A stretch of DNA of 17,447 nt from Pseudomonadota bacterium (GTDB lineage: Bacteria > Pseudomonadota > Gammaproteobacteria > Arenicellales > Arenicellaceae). The position numbers and the translations under genes are program-made. Position 1 is the stretch's first letter; the number at the start of each line of letters is the position of its first letter. The stretch lies in assembly GCA_018660405.1 (NCBI GenBank), contig JABJKL010000207.1, forward strand, positions 1 through 17,447. Reading direction: 5' to 3'. This document shows positions 1-6,676 of the stretch, in pieces. The notes beneath the pieces are model-generated. The model did not search any database. It worked only from the letters and a program-made list of their open reading frames with translations, and was not told the origin of the DNA.

Positions 1-63
1 AGTGGGGGTACACGCTGGGGTGAAGATCAAAGGGCAGAAGAGGTTAATAATGGTAATGATTAG
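1..63 (+). CDS. Possible 3' end of an unidentified upstream gene (partial)
   Basis: Frame 1 is open from the window edge to a TAG at 61-63 and would encode about 20 polar, acidic C-terminal residues. Frame 2 is also open, to a TAA at 68-70, so the frame is not certain. In related gammaproteobacteria a tRNA methyltransferase gene (trmJ) or suhB often precedes cysE, but nothing in these few residues identifies either. The fragment is listed only because a gene may end here. Confidence 0.25.
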   Translation, partial: SGGTRWGEDQRAEEVNNGND

Positions 64-104
64 GGCTTAATCTGCAGAATTTTTGTTATCCTTGCGGGTT
101 ACTA

Positions 105-123
105 TCAGCTGTTTAATAGCTGA
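105..123 (+). promoter_or_regulatory. Small hairpin in the cysE leader
   Basis: A 6-bp perfect inverted repeat (TCAGCT at 105-110, AGCTGA at 118-123) with a 7-nt loop lies about 40 bp before the cysE start. It could be a weak terminator of the upstream gene or a leader structure. No T-tract follows, and it may be fortuitous. Confidence 0.2.
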
Positions 124-163
124 AAACCGCACATTTGATTATTTACGGATAGTTTTTTTCACT

Positions 164-895
164 ATGTTTGCACGAATTAAAGAAGACATCGCTGCGGTAT
201 TTGAACGTGACCCTGCGGCGCGTTCCAGGTTAGAGGTGTTGACGTGTTACGCAGGTATTCACGCGGTCATTTTTCACCGATTCAGTCACTGGCTTTGGAC
301 CAAGCGTTACTATTGGCTTGGGCGCTTTGTGTCGCATATTGCACGATGGCTAACCGGAATTGAAATACATCCTGGAGCTGTTTTAGGTCGGCGTGTATTT
401 ATTGATCACGGAGCGGGTGTTGTTATTGGCGAAACCGCCGAGGTTGGCGATGATTGTACCTTGTATCACGGCGTAACTTTGGGTGGGGTTTCCTGGGAAA
501 CTGGAAAAAGACATCCTACACTTGGCCCGCGAGTTGTTGTGGGTGCCGGTGCAAAAATTCTTGGGCCGTTTACGGTTGGAGAAAACGCACGTATTGGTTC
601 GAACTCAGTCGTGACGAAAGCCGTGCCGGACAATGTGACGGTGATCGGTATTCCAGCGCATAGCCTCGGCGAAAGAGCTGCCGATGAAAATTTCGAAGCT
701 TATGGCCAACGTCGAGAGGTAAACGACCCGGTGGCGGTAGCGATTTTACGGTTGTGCGATCGCGTGGGTGAAATGGAAACCGTTAATCGTGCCTTGCTTG
801 AACGCTTGAAAGACAGTGGAGTCGATGTGGAGGGTATTGAAGTTAGTGAATTCGACTCCACCTGTCTAGATATCGAAGCGATGCCTAAATCCTAG
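164..895 (+). CDS. cysE: Serine O-acetyltransferase CysE
   Basis: Transfers the acetyl group of acetyl-CoA to L-serine, giving O-acetylserine, the first committed step of cysteine synthesis in the cytoplasm. The 243-residue protein has an N-terminal helical part (about 1-65) followed by a left-handed beta-helix of hexapeptide repeats (about 66-180). Family motifs are clear: DHGAGVVIGETA near residue 81, YHGVTLGG with the catalytic-type histidine near 102, and KRHPT near 115-119. It is shorter than the roughly 273-residue enterobacterial enzyme, as in many bacteria that lack the longer N-terminus. The reading frame extends upstream to 83, but the ATG at 164 starts the conserved domain (MFARIKEDI), and the extra 27 residues resemble nothing in the family. 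It is followed 39 bp later by the iscA-type gene, the usual cysE-isc neighbourhood. Confidence 0.93.
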   Translation: MFARIKEDIAAVFERDPAARSRLEVLTCYAGIHAVIFHRFSHWLWTKRYYWLGRFVSHIARWLTGIEIHPGAVLGRRVFIDHGAGVVIGETAEVGDDCTLYHGVTLGGVSWETGKRHPTLGPRVVVGAGAKILGPFTVGENARIGSNSVVTKAVPDNVTVIGIPAHSLGERAADENFEAYGQRREVNDPVAVAILRLCDRVGEMETVNRALLERLKDSGVDVEGIEVSEFDSTCLDIEAMPKS

Positions 896-934
896 TAAAT
901 TGCGGCTTGTATCCGAAAAGTAGTTCTATTGAAA

Positions 935-1264
935 ATGTCCGTTACTTTAACCGAATGCGCAGCTCAGCGCGTAAAGCAGATTCTGGCTCGAACACCGGGC
1001 AGTATAGGCTTGCGGGTTGCTGTTACCGAATCAGGATGTTCTGGTTTCTCCTATTTACTGGATACTGACGACACTTTCGGCGACAACGATCAGGTGTTCA
1101 GTAGTTTTGGGGTAGATGTGCTGGTCGACATCCAGAGCCTGGATTTAGTCAAGGGAACCGAGATTGATTACGTCAGCGAAGGGTTAAACCAGACATTCAA
1201 GTTTTCTAATCCACGTGCCACCGGTGAATGCGGCTGTGGGGAGAGTTTCGCGATTTCGGAGTAG
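935..1264 (+). CDS. iscA: A-type iron-sulfur cluster carrier, IscA-like
   Basis: A 109-residue HesB/IscA family protein that binds iron or an Fe-S cluster and passes it to apoproteins in the cytoplasm. The three ligand cysteines are Cys35 (in SGCSG) and Cys99 and Cys101 (in ECGCGESF). I recall the same numbering for E. coli IscA, so IscA is preferred over ErpA or SufA, although these paralogues are hard to separate by eye. ATG at 935 is chosen; an in-frame TTG at 929 would add two residues. No strong Shine-Dalgarno is visible. It normally sits inside iscRSUA-hscBA-fdx, but here it stands alone between cysE and ndk. An AT-rich hairpin follows its stop codon. Confidence 0.88.
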   Translation: MSVTLTECAAQRVKQILARTPGSIGLRVAVTESGCSGFSYLLDTDDTFGDNDQVFSSFGVDVLVDIQSLDLVKGTEIDYVSEGLNQTFKFSNPRATGECGCGESFAISE

Positions 1265-1274
1265 TAGCCCGGCG

Positions 1275-1308
1275 TTAATTACTTTGTCATCGCTGTCAAA
1301 GTAATTAA
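1275..1308 (+). terminator. Perfect 12-bp hairpin after iscA
   Basis: TTAATTACTTTG (1275-1286) and its exact reverse complement (1297-1308) flank a 10-nt loop, 11 bp after the iscA stop. The stem is AT-rich and no T-run follows, so it is not a classic intrinsic terminator. It may stabilise the mRNA 3' end or be a protein-binding palindrome. The rest of the gap up to ndk (1309-1529) contains a small 5-bp hairpin (GCCGA/TCGGC, 1372-1386), and the ndk promoter presumably lies there, but no convincing -35/-10 pair could be picked. Confidence 0.4.
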
Positions 1309-1529
1309 GAATGCCCCCTGGGTTTTGGTCAGTTTTTCTGAACTGCACTCGTTAAAACGATTTCATGCATTGCCGATGCTGTCGGCTAGCAGTAGAATAC
1401 CGCGCCTGTTTATCTCACGTTATATTTAATGTGGTTGAGCCTTTAGATCCTCGTAGCTTCGGAACCTAAAACACAGTTTTTGTCTATTTTAGCTATTACT
1501 GATAACTATTTTATTGGAGATGTAATCCC

Positions 1530-1961
1530 ATGGCAGTTGAACGCACACTTTCTATCATCAAACCCGACGCAGTCGCTCAGAACGTTATTGGTGAAATTTA
1601 CGACCGTTTCGAAAAAGGTGGATTGCAAGTGGTCGCCGCAAAGATGATTCATCTTACTGAAGAACTAGCTGCAGAATTTTACAGTGTCCACCGTGAACGG
1701 CCATTTTTTAACGATTTGGTCTCCTTCATGACATCCGGTCCCGTAATGGTACAAGCGCTGGAAGGCGAAAATGCCGTATCAAAGAATCGTGAGTTAATGG
1801 GGGCAACAGATCCTGCTGAAGCTGCTGCCGGTACCATTCGGGCAGATTTTGCGACAAGTATCGATGAAAATGCGGTGCATGGCTCCGACGCAGCCGACAC
1901 AGCAGCCACTGAGATTGAATTCTTTTTCGGCAGTGAGGGCGTGATTTCTCGCACTCGCTAA
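1530..1961 (+). CDS. ndk: Nucleoside diphosphate kinase
   Basis: Transfers the gamma phosphate of ATP to nucleoside diphosphates through a phosphohistidine, balancing cytoplasmic NTP and dNTP pools. The 143-residue length is standard. The family signature NAVHGSDA carries the catalytic histidine at residue 117, and the N-terminus (ERTLSIIKPDAV) with its nucleotide-site Lys is typical. The start is supported by a GGAG at 1516-1519, ten bases before the ATG. In gammaproteobacteria ndk commonly sits between the isc operon and rlmN, as here. The stop codon falls inside the first unit of a 13-bp tandem repeat. Confidence 0.96.
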   Translation: MAVERTLSIIKPDAVAQNVIGEIYDRFEKGGLQVVAAKMIHLTEELAAEFYSVHRERPFFNDLVSFMTSGPVMVQALEGENAVSKNRELMGATDPAEAAAGTIRADFATSIDENAVHGSDAADTAATEIEFFFGSEGVISRTR

Positions 1962-1990
1962 GCACGCTCGTTAATCACACTCGTTAAGCA
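1952..1990 (+). repeat. Three tandem 13-bp repeats at the ndk 3' end
   Basis: Units CACTCGCTAAGCA (1952-1964), CGCTCGTTAATCA (1965-1977) and CACTCGTTAAGCA (1978-1990) abut without gaps. The first unit contains the last codons and the stop of ndk. Each unit carries a TAA. They look like a local slippage duplication. Confidence 0.7.
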
Positions 1991-2019
1991 ATATGGAATG
2001 CAAGATGATGAATATTGCT
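1987..2019 (+). promoter_or_regulatory. Hairpin just before rlmN
   Basis: AGCAATAT (1987-1994) pairs exactly with ATATTGCT (2012-2019) across a 17-nt loop. It ends right before GGTGA (2020-2024), the only Shine-Dalgarno-like sequence for rlmN, so it could influence translation or be a remnant terminator. Significance is uncertain. Confidence 0.3.
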
Positions 2020-2024
2020 GGTGA

Positions 2025-3140
2025 TTGGTTTTGAACACCGAAGCGGCTGCTAACCGAATCAACCTGATAGGGTTGGACAGAGCCCATATGACGCAATTCT
2101 TTGCGGGGTTGGGTCAAAAATCATTCCGTGCGTCGCAAGTGATGAAATGGATTCATCAGCGAGGAGTGTTGCAGTTTGATGATATGACTAACTTGAGTCG
2201 TAGCTTGAGAGATGAGCTTTCAGTGGTGGCTGATGTCTCGTTACCTGAGATAATTAGTGACCAAATATCGACCGACGGTACGCGCAAGTGGTTGTTGAGA
2301 ATCGATAAGATGAATGCTATCGAGATGGTTTTCATTCCAGAAGATCATCGCGGCACCTTGTGCATTTCCTCGCAGGCCGGCTGCAAACTGGATTGCGCCT
2401 TTTGTGCTACGGGTAAGCAAGGGTACTCGCGAGACTTAAGCACGGCAGAAATTGTTGGGCAACTATGGTTAGCCAAGTTTTTGCTGGCCGAGCAATATCA
2501 GACTGATGATCGAATTGTCAGCAATATTGTATTTATGGGAATGGGTGAACCACTACTTAATTTTGACAATGTCATTCCGGCAATGCATATCATGCAGGAT
2601 GATTTTTCATTTGGACTATCCCGCAGGCGCATTACCTTGAGTACCGCAGGAATTGTGCCCGCTATTGACCGTTTGAAAGAACAGTGTCCGGTTAGTTTAG
2701 CGGTATCACTGCATGCGCCAAACAATGAATTGCGTGATAGCATCGTACCGCTCAACAAGAAATACCCTATCCAGGTTTTGTTGGATGCGTGTCGACGATA
2801 TGTTTCTGATTCACCGCGTGCCCGGGTTACGTTTGAATACGTGATGCTTCAGGAGGTAAATGATGCTCCCGAACAGGCTAAACAATTGGCGGAAATCCTG
2901 GCCGATGTGCCGGCAAAGATTAATTTGATTCCGTTTAACCCATTTAAAGGTAGTACGTTTAAACGTTCATCGAATAATCGAATTTACCGTTTTCGGGATT
3001 TTCTACACAGTCAGGGGTTGATTGCGACGATACGAAAAACACGCGGGGATGATATTGATGCGGCATGTGGCCAATTAGCTGGTATGGTTACTGATAGAAC
3101 ACGCCGTTCCCAGCGATATTTGAAGGGCCATTCTCAGTGA
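2025..3140 (+). CDS. rlmN: Dual-specificity 23S rRNA/tRNA adenine C2-methyltransferase RlmN
   Basis: Radical SAM enzyme that makes 2-methyladenosine at A2503 of 23S rRNA and A37 of some tRNAs. The 371-residue protein has the CX3CX2C cluster motif at Cys120, Cys124 and Cys127, preceded by Cys113 in TLCISSQAGC, and the C-terminal cysteine (Cys348, in DAACGQL) that carries the methyl intermediate. GMGEPLLN and the LSTAGIVPAI/SLHAPN motifs are family hallmarks. The start is TTG: either 2025 (an in-frame TGA immediately precedes it) or 2031, the latter better spaced from GGTGA at 2020-2024. The last codons lie in the outer arm of the large inverted-repeat element that separates it from pilF. Confidence 0.95.
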   Translation: MVLNTEAAANRINLIGLDRAHMTQFFAGLGQKSFRASQVMKWIHQRGVLQFDDMTNLSRSLRDELSVVADVSLPEIISDQISTDGTRKWLLRIDKMNAIEMVFIPEDHRGTLCISSQAGCKLDCAFCATGKQGYSRDLSTAEIVGQLWLAKFLLAEQYQTDDRIVSNIVFMGMGEPLLNFDNVIPAMHIMQDDFSFGLSRRRITLSTAGIVPAIDRLKEQCPVSLAVSLHAPNNELRDSIVPLNKKYPIQVLLDACRRYVSDSPRARVTFEYVMLQEVNDAPEQAKQLAEILADVPAKINLIPFNPFKGSTFKRSSNNRIYRFRDFLHSQGLIATIRKTRGDDIDAACGQLAGMVTDRTRRSQRYLKGHSQ

Positions 3141-3174
3141 ATTCGTTACCGCTGTTGAAGCTGAAAATGCGCCA

Positions 3175-3227
3175 GACAAGGCATGAGGAGAGTAGTTTGG
3201 TTATTCCAAATAAGCGACGAATAACGC
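3175..3227 (+). repeat. Core copy 1 in the loop of stem A
   Basis: This 53-bp segment begins directly after the left arm of stem A. It aligns without gaps to the reverse complement of 3285-3337 with 37 of 53 identities by hand count. The best conserved part contains ATAAGCGA and ATAACGC. Internally GTTATT (3200-3205) can pair with AATAAC (3220-3225). Confidence 0.7.
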
Positions 3228-3284
3228 CGTATGGCGCATTTTCAGCTTCAACCCGAAGGGCCAAGCCCTCTTTTCTCCTCAACA

Positions 3285-3337
3285 GCGTTATCATTCGCTT
3301 ATGTAGAATAGCTACACCACACTCATTCTGCCTTCAG
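3285..3337 (-). repeat. Core copy 2, inverted, in the loop of stem B
   Basis: Inverted and diverged copy (about 70% identical) of the core at 3175-3227. The stem around it has a sequence unrelated to the stem around copy 1, so core and stems have had different histories. Confidence 0.65.
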
Positions 3338-3434
3338 CTGAGAAAAAGAGTTGAGGAGAAAAGAGGGCTTGGCAGCGATTACGAATTCACTGAGAATGGC
3401 CCTTGGGTTTGGGTAAGTACTATCGGTTAGACGA

Positions 3435-4205
3435 TTGAAAACATCGAATACTATTAAATTATTAACATTACTCTGTTCATGCGTATTTGCGACGGGTTGC
3501 GCAAGTGTTGGCAGTACTTCATCCTTAAGTGGATTGAGTGAGCAAGACAGCACCGCAAGTATTCACACAGAACTCGCGATAAATTATTTACGTTCGGGTC
3601 GTTTGGAAATTGCTCGTGATGAACTTGAAACAGCCCTGGATATTCAAAGTAATCACTCAGACGCAAATTATGTGTCAGCGTTACTCATGCTTCGATTCAA
3701 TGATAACGATAGGGCAGATGGATATTTTCTTCGAGCCATTGAATCCAATTCTGAAAATGCGTCCGCTGCGCATGACTACGGTGTGTATTTATGCCAACGA
3801 GGTCAGTATAAAGAGTCGATCCAGTATTTTTCTCTAGCGGCCAATAACCCATTGTTCGAAAATAAACACCTCAGCCTTAGCCGAGCGGGTGAGTGTATTG
3901 CAGCAGAAAGCATGGAAGAGGGTGAGGCCTTTTTAAAAAGAGCCTTAGACATAAATCCGTCTATTCCTTCGGCGTTCGCAAAAATGGCGGAGATCCGGTT
4001 TTTGCAACAAAATTATTTGGGTTCACGAGCTTACGTTGAACGATACATTTCGGTTGTGTATCCTGACGCTCGAACCCTTATGCTTGGCTACGAGGTCGAG
4101 CGTGCACTAAATGACGAGGTTGTCGCAAGCCAATATCGCGAGCAGTTGTTACAGGCCTATCCAGAAAGCTCTGAAGCTGCCCGTCTACGAGTTTTACCAC
4201 GTTAG
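3435..4205 (+). CDS. pilF: Type IV pilus biogenesis lipoprotein PilF (TPR pilotin)
   Basis: Outer-membrane lipoprotein that helps the secretin PilQ to localise and multimerise during type IV pilus assembly. The 256-residue protein begins with a lipoprotein signal peptide ending FATGC, giving lipidated Cys22. The rest is helical TPR repeats (about residues 42-210), for example the unit around AINYLRSGRLEIARDELETAL. An in-frame TAA at 3414 leaves TTG at 3435 as the first start; no good Shine-Dalgarno is seen, so expression may be weak or coupled. The place between rlmN and rodZ is the normal one for pilF, but the large repeat element has been interposed upstream. Without the other pil genes in view the pilus role rests on family and position. 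Confidence 0.85.
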   Translation: MKTSNTIKLLTLLCSCVFATGCASVGSTSSLSGLSEQDSTASIHTELAINYLRSGRLEIARDELETALDIQSNHSDANYVSALLMLRFNDNDRADGYFLRAIESNSENASAAHDYGVYLCQRGQYKESIQYFSLAANNPLFENKHLSLSRAGECIAAESMEEGEAFLKRALDINPSIPSAFAKMAEIRFLQQNYLGSRAYVERYISVVYPDARTLMLGYEVERALNDEVVASQYREQLLQAYPESSEAARLRVLPR

Positions 4206-4209
4206 CATT

Positions 4210-5190
4210 ATGATTGAAGATACAGATACCGATGCACAACCACCGAGGTTGCTCGAACCTGAAGAGATTAAGCCCTCAGGATCTTCGGGAGCACTGCTTG
4301 CGACGGCAAGAAAGTCCAAAGGCTTGTCGGTAAATGAAGTTGCTGGCCGTTTGTGCCTTTCGGTGACACGTATTGAGGCTTTGGAAACCGATAATTACAC
4401 CTTGTTACCTGAGGCGACGTTTACCCGGGGCTATCTCAAGTCCTATGCCCAGCTTGTTGATTTGGATCCAGAACTGGTTTTGTCATTTTATCCAGGCTCG
4501 GATGAATCCACTGAAACTCCACAGAAGATCGTGGTAAAAGCGGCAGCACCAATGGCGGAAAATGGAGTTAGATGGTTCGAATTATTTGGCGTGCTAATAG
4601 TGATTATCGTGATCGCGTCCATCGTTTGGTATATGTGGCAAGAGCAGCCCCCACAGAGCGCGGATGCAATATCGCGGGTGAATGCGCCAAATGAAACGGT
4701 ATTGGTTGGACTGACTAGAACGGTTAATGAAGGAGTGAGTTCAAAGAGCGCTGAGGCAGACCGTAATAACAGCACGCGCAACGCGGCTCAAAATGAAGCT
4801 GAACGCGATGCAGAGATAGATCAAGTGACTGTGGTTGAGGCGGCTGTTTCGACGGAAAATACCTCCGGGAATGATGCTGTTCTGCTTGATGAAGATAGTC
4901 TGACGGTCAACTGCAAATCAGCCGTATGGATAGATATTCGAGGTGAGACAGGTGAAAAGGAACTTTACCGTACCTGTAAGGGTGGTGAGACGATTAGCTT
5001 CGCAGTAGATTTACCGGCGCCGGTGTTTATCGGAAAAATCGAGGGTCTGGAGCTACTACTGAATGATCGGCAAGTTGATTTGTCCGCACATTCCAATGGA
5101 CAAAGTTACGCGCGATTCACGCTTGAATCATGGTCAAATAACGAGGCTTTGTCAGCCGGAGATCCTGCGCCGGAAGTATCAGCTCAATAG
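4210..5190 (+). CDS. rodZ: Cytoskeletal cell-shape protein RodZ
   Basis: Bitopic inner-membrane protein that links MreB filaments to the elongation machinery. The 326-residue protein has a cytoplasmic Cro/CI-type helix-turn-helix (about 25-95, with LLATARKSKGLSVNEVAGRL), one membrane span (about 122-143, WFELFGVLIVIIVIASIVWY), a low-complexity periplasmic linker rich in Asn, Glu and Ala, and a C-terminal periplasmic beta domain of the DUF4115 type (about 232-315). The frame opens upstream at 4111 inside pilF, but ATG at 4210, 4 nt after the pilF stop, gives the expected N-terminus. Normally ispG follows; here hisS follows after 24 bp. Confidence 0.9.
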   Translation: MIEDTDTDAQPPRLLEPEEIKPSGSSGALLATARKSKGLSVNEVAGRLCLSVTRIEALETDNYTLLPEATFTRGYLKSYAQLVDLDPELVLSFYPGSDESTETPQKIVVKAAAPMAENGVRWFELFGVLIVIIVIASIVWYMWQEQPPQSADAISRVNAPNETVLVGLTRTVNEGVSSKSAEADRNNSTRNAAQNEAERDAEIDQVTVVEAAVSTENTSGNDAVLLDEDSLTVNCKSAVWIDIRGETGEKELYRTCKGGETISFAVDLPAPVFIGKIEGLELLLNDRQVDLSAHSNGQSYARFTLESWSNNEALSAGDPAPEVSAQ

Positions 5191-5214
5191 GCCGTTAATA
5201 GGGAAGGGACTGTA

Positions 5215-6480
5215 ATGACGGGTGTTAAATCGATCAAGGGGATGAATGATTTGTTGCCGGGGCAGACGGTTGCCTGGCAAAAAATTGAAGGGGTCTTTCG
5301 CGAATTATTTGAGCTTTACAGTTATCGCGAGATTCGCACGCCGATCGTCGAGTCGACGTCGTTGTTCTCGCGTTCGATAGGTGAATCAAGCGATATTGTT
5401 TCAAAGGAAATGTATACCTTTGAGGATAGGAACGGGGATTCATTGACATTGCGACCAGAAGGTACTGCTAGCATTGCACGGGCGGGGCTACAGCATGGTC
5501 TGTTCCATAATCAGCAGCAACGGCTCTGGTATCAAGGGCCGATGTTTCGATATGAGCGACCTCAAAAAGGTCGTTTTCGACAATTCCATCAAGTAGGAAT
5601 CGAGGCCTATGGGTGGAGTAGTGCCGATATTGAGGCCGAGGTGATTGCGCTATCACATGCTCTGTGGGAAAAACTAGGTATTAGCCAGCCGAAACTTGAA
5701 ATTAACAGCTTGGGTAGTGAGCAAGGTCGAACCGCATACCTTAAAGCTTTGAAGCACTATTTAGAACCTCACAAAAACGATCTGGATAAAGATAGTCAAA
5801 AGCGTTTAGACCGTAATGTGCTCAGAATATTGGATAGCAAGTCGCCACAGACTCGCGAAATTCTAGATGATGCGCCGAATATTTTTGATTTTCTTGGAGA
5901 GAGTGAGCTAGCACAATTTGATGAACTTCAGAAATTACTCAATGCACTAGCCATTCCGTATAGCGTGAACTCGCGCATGGTGCGAGGTTTGGATTACTAT
6001 AATAATTTGGTGTTCGAATGGGTGCATTCCGATCTTGGGGCGCAAAGTACCGTCTGTGCGGGTGGGCGCTATGACCGCCTTACTGAGCAGCTTGGAGGTA
6101 AATTTGTTGCAGCCTTTGGCTTTGCTATTGGTATCGAGCGATTACTCGATATTATTGAATCCAGCGGTCAGCTGGCCCAGTTGCCAACACCGGCCATATA
6201 TTTTATTTCCGACGGTGCCGCGTGCCGCCAACAGGCCCTGGTGGCCGCTAGCCAGCTTCGTGAAGCGGATTTTTCGGTTCAGATGCATTGCGGCGAAGGT
6301 TCCCTTAAAAACCAAATAAAGCGAGCCGACAAGAGCGGAGCCCAGCTTGCGATTATTTTGGGTGAACAAGAGCAAAATGCGGGGAAAGTGTCCATCAAGC
6401 CCCTGCGCGACAAAAACGGTATTCAAAGTGTGGTCGACATAGCTCGGTTAGTGCAGTGCGTGTCGGAACGGCTTACCTAG
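5215..6480 (+). CDS. hisS: Histidyl-tRNA synthetase
   Basis: Class II aminoacyl-tRNA synthetase that charges tRNA-His in the cytoplasm. The 421-residue length is normal. Visible signatures are the N-terminal KGMNDLLP, motif 2 (FRYERPQKGRFRQF, residues 111-124), the HisRS-specific GLDYYNNL starting at 258, and motif 3 (FGFAIGIERLL from 301, with Arg309). The C-terminal anticodon-binding domain covers about 330-421. A strong GGAAGGG at 5202-5208 precedes the ATG. The gene lies directly after rodZ; ispG, usually between them, is absent. Confidence 0.97.
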   Translation: MTGVKSIKGMNDLLPGQTVAWQKIEGVFRELFELYSYREIRTPIVESTSLFSRSIGESSDIVSKEMYTFEDRNGDSLTLRPEGTASIARAGLQHGLFHNQQQRLWYQGPMFRYERPQKGRFRQFHQVGIEAYGWSSADIEAEVIALSHALWEKLGISQPKLEINSLGSEQGRTAYLKALKHYLEPHKNDLDKDSQKRLDRNVLRILDSKSPQTREILDDAPNIFDFLGESELAQFDELQKLLNALAIPYSVNSRMVRGLDYYNNLVFEWVHSDLGAQSTVCAGGRYDRLTEQLGGKFVAAFGFAIGIERLLDIIESSGQLAQLPTPAIYFISDGAACRQQALVAASQLREADFSVQMHCGEGSLKNQIKRADKSGAQLAIILGEQEQNAGKVSIKPLRDKNGIQSVVDIARLVQCVSERLT

Positions 6481-6612
6481 GGGCCGCTCTCACACGCTCG
6501 TCATCGTTGCCAAGCCCTGAGAGTTTAAGCATGCTTTCTTTCCGGCTGCCAACTGGTATGATGCGCAGCCTCGAGAGCGGGTGCAGCTCGAATTACAACG
6601 TACTAAAATGCA

Positions 6613-6640
6613 TTGATGAACAGTTTAATAACAGTTTAAT
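6613..6640 (+). promoter_or_regulatory. Candidate sigma-70 promoter for yfgM-bamB
   Basis: TTGATG (6613-6618) and TTTAAT (6635-6640) are separated by 16 bp. The -10 matches the consensus at five of six positions. It lies inside a short tandem repeat whose first unit carries a second TTTAAT at 6624-6629. The call is from pattern alone. Confidence 0.35.
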
Positions 6641-6664
6641 AACAGTTGAATATTAGTTGAATGA
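6621..6664 (+). repeat. Four 11-bp tandem repeats upstream of yfgM
   Basis: Units CAGTTTAATAA (6621-6631 and 6632-6642, identical), CAGTTGAATAT (6643-6653) and TAGTTGAATGA (6654-6664) abut. The period is about one helical turn. The repeats end 12 bp before the yfgM ATG. The remainder of the gap after hisS (6481-6612) shows no clear feature. Confidence 0.75.
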
Positions 6665-6676
6665 GTTAAATTTATA

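Larger units (their letters stand above)
3123..3404. repeat. 282-bp nested inverted-repeat element, three-way-junction fold
   Basis: Three inverted repeats nest exactly. The outer arms 3123-3153 and 3374-3404 pair at 29 of 31 positions, the outermost 24 perfectly. Inner stem A (3154-3174 with 3232-3252) is 21 bp and perfect. Inner stem B (3260-3283 with 3350-3373) is 24 bp and perfect. Outer arm and stem A abut, stem B and outer arm abut, and only 7 nt (3253-3259) separate A from B, so single-stranded DNA or RNA would form a three-way junction. The loops contain related 53-bp cores in opposite orientation. Short open frames on both strands across it are by-products of the palindromes. It may be a dispersed non-autonomous repeat or a structured RNA; no transposase is nearby. 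Confidence 0.9.

Noticed and set aside
1309..1529. A defined sigma-70 promoter or IscR site upstream of ndk
   Set aside because: Candidate hexamers had poor matches or spacing, and no convincing palindrome of the right type was seen.
3137..3430. A 97-codon plus-strand open frame (and minus-strand frames) across the rlmN-pilF gap
   Set aside because: It lies almost entirely in the nested inverted repeats; its peptide reads through stems and loops and matches no fold. Palindromes produce open frames on both strands.
6481..6612. Long-range pairing CCGCTCTC/GAGAGCGG as a hisS terminator
   Set aside because: The arms are about 80 bp apart, no T-run follows, and the match is short; likely chance.
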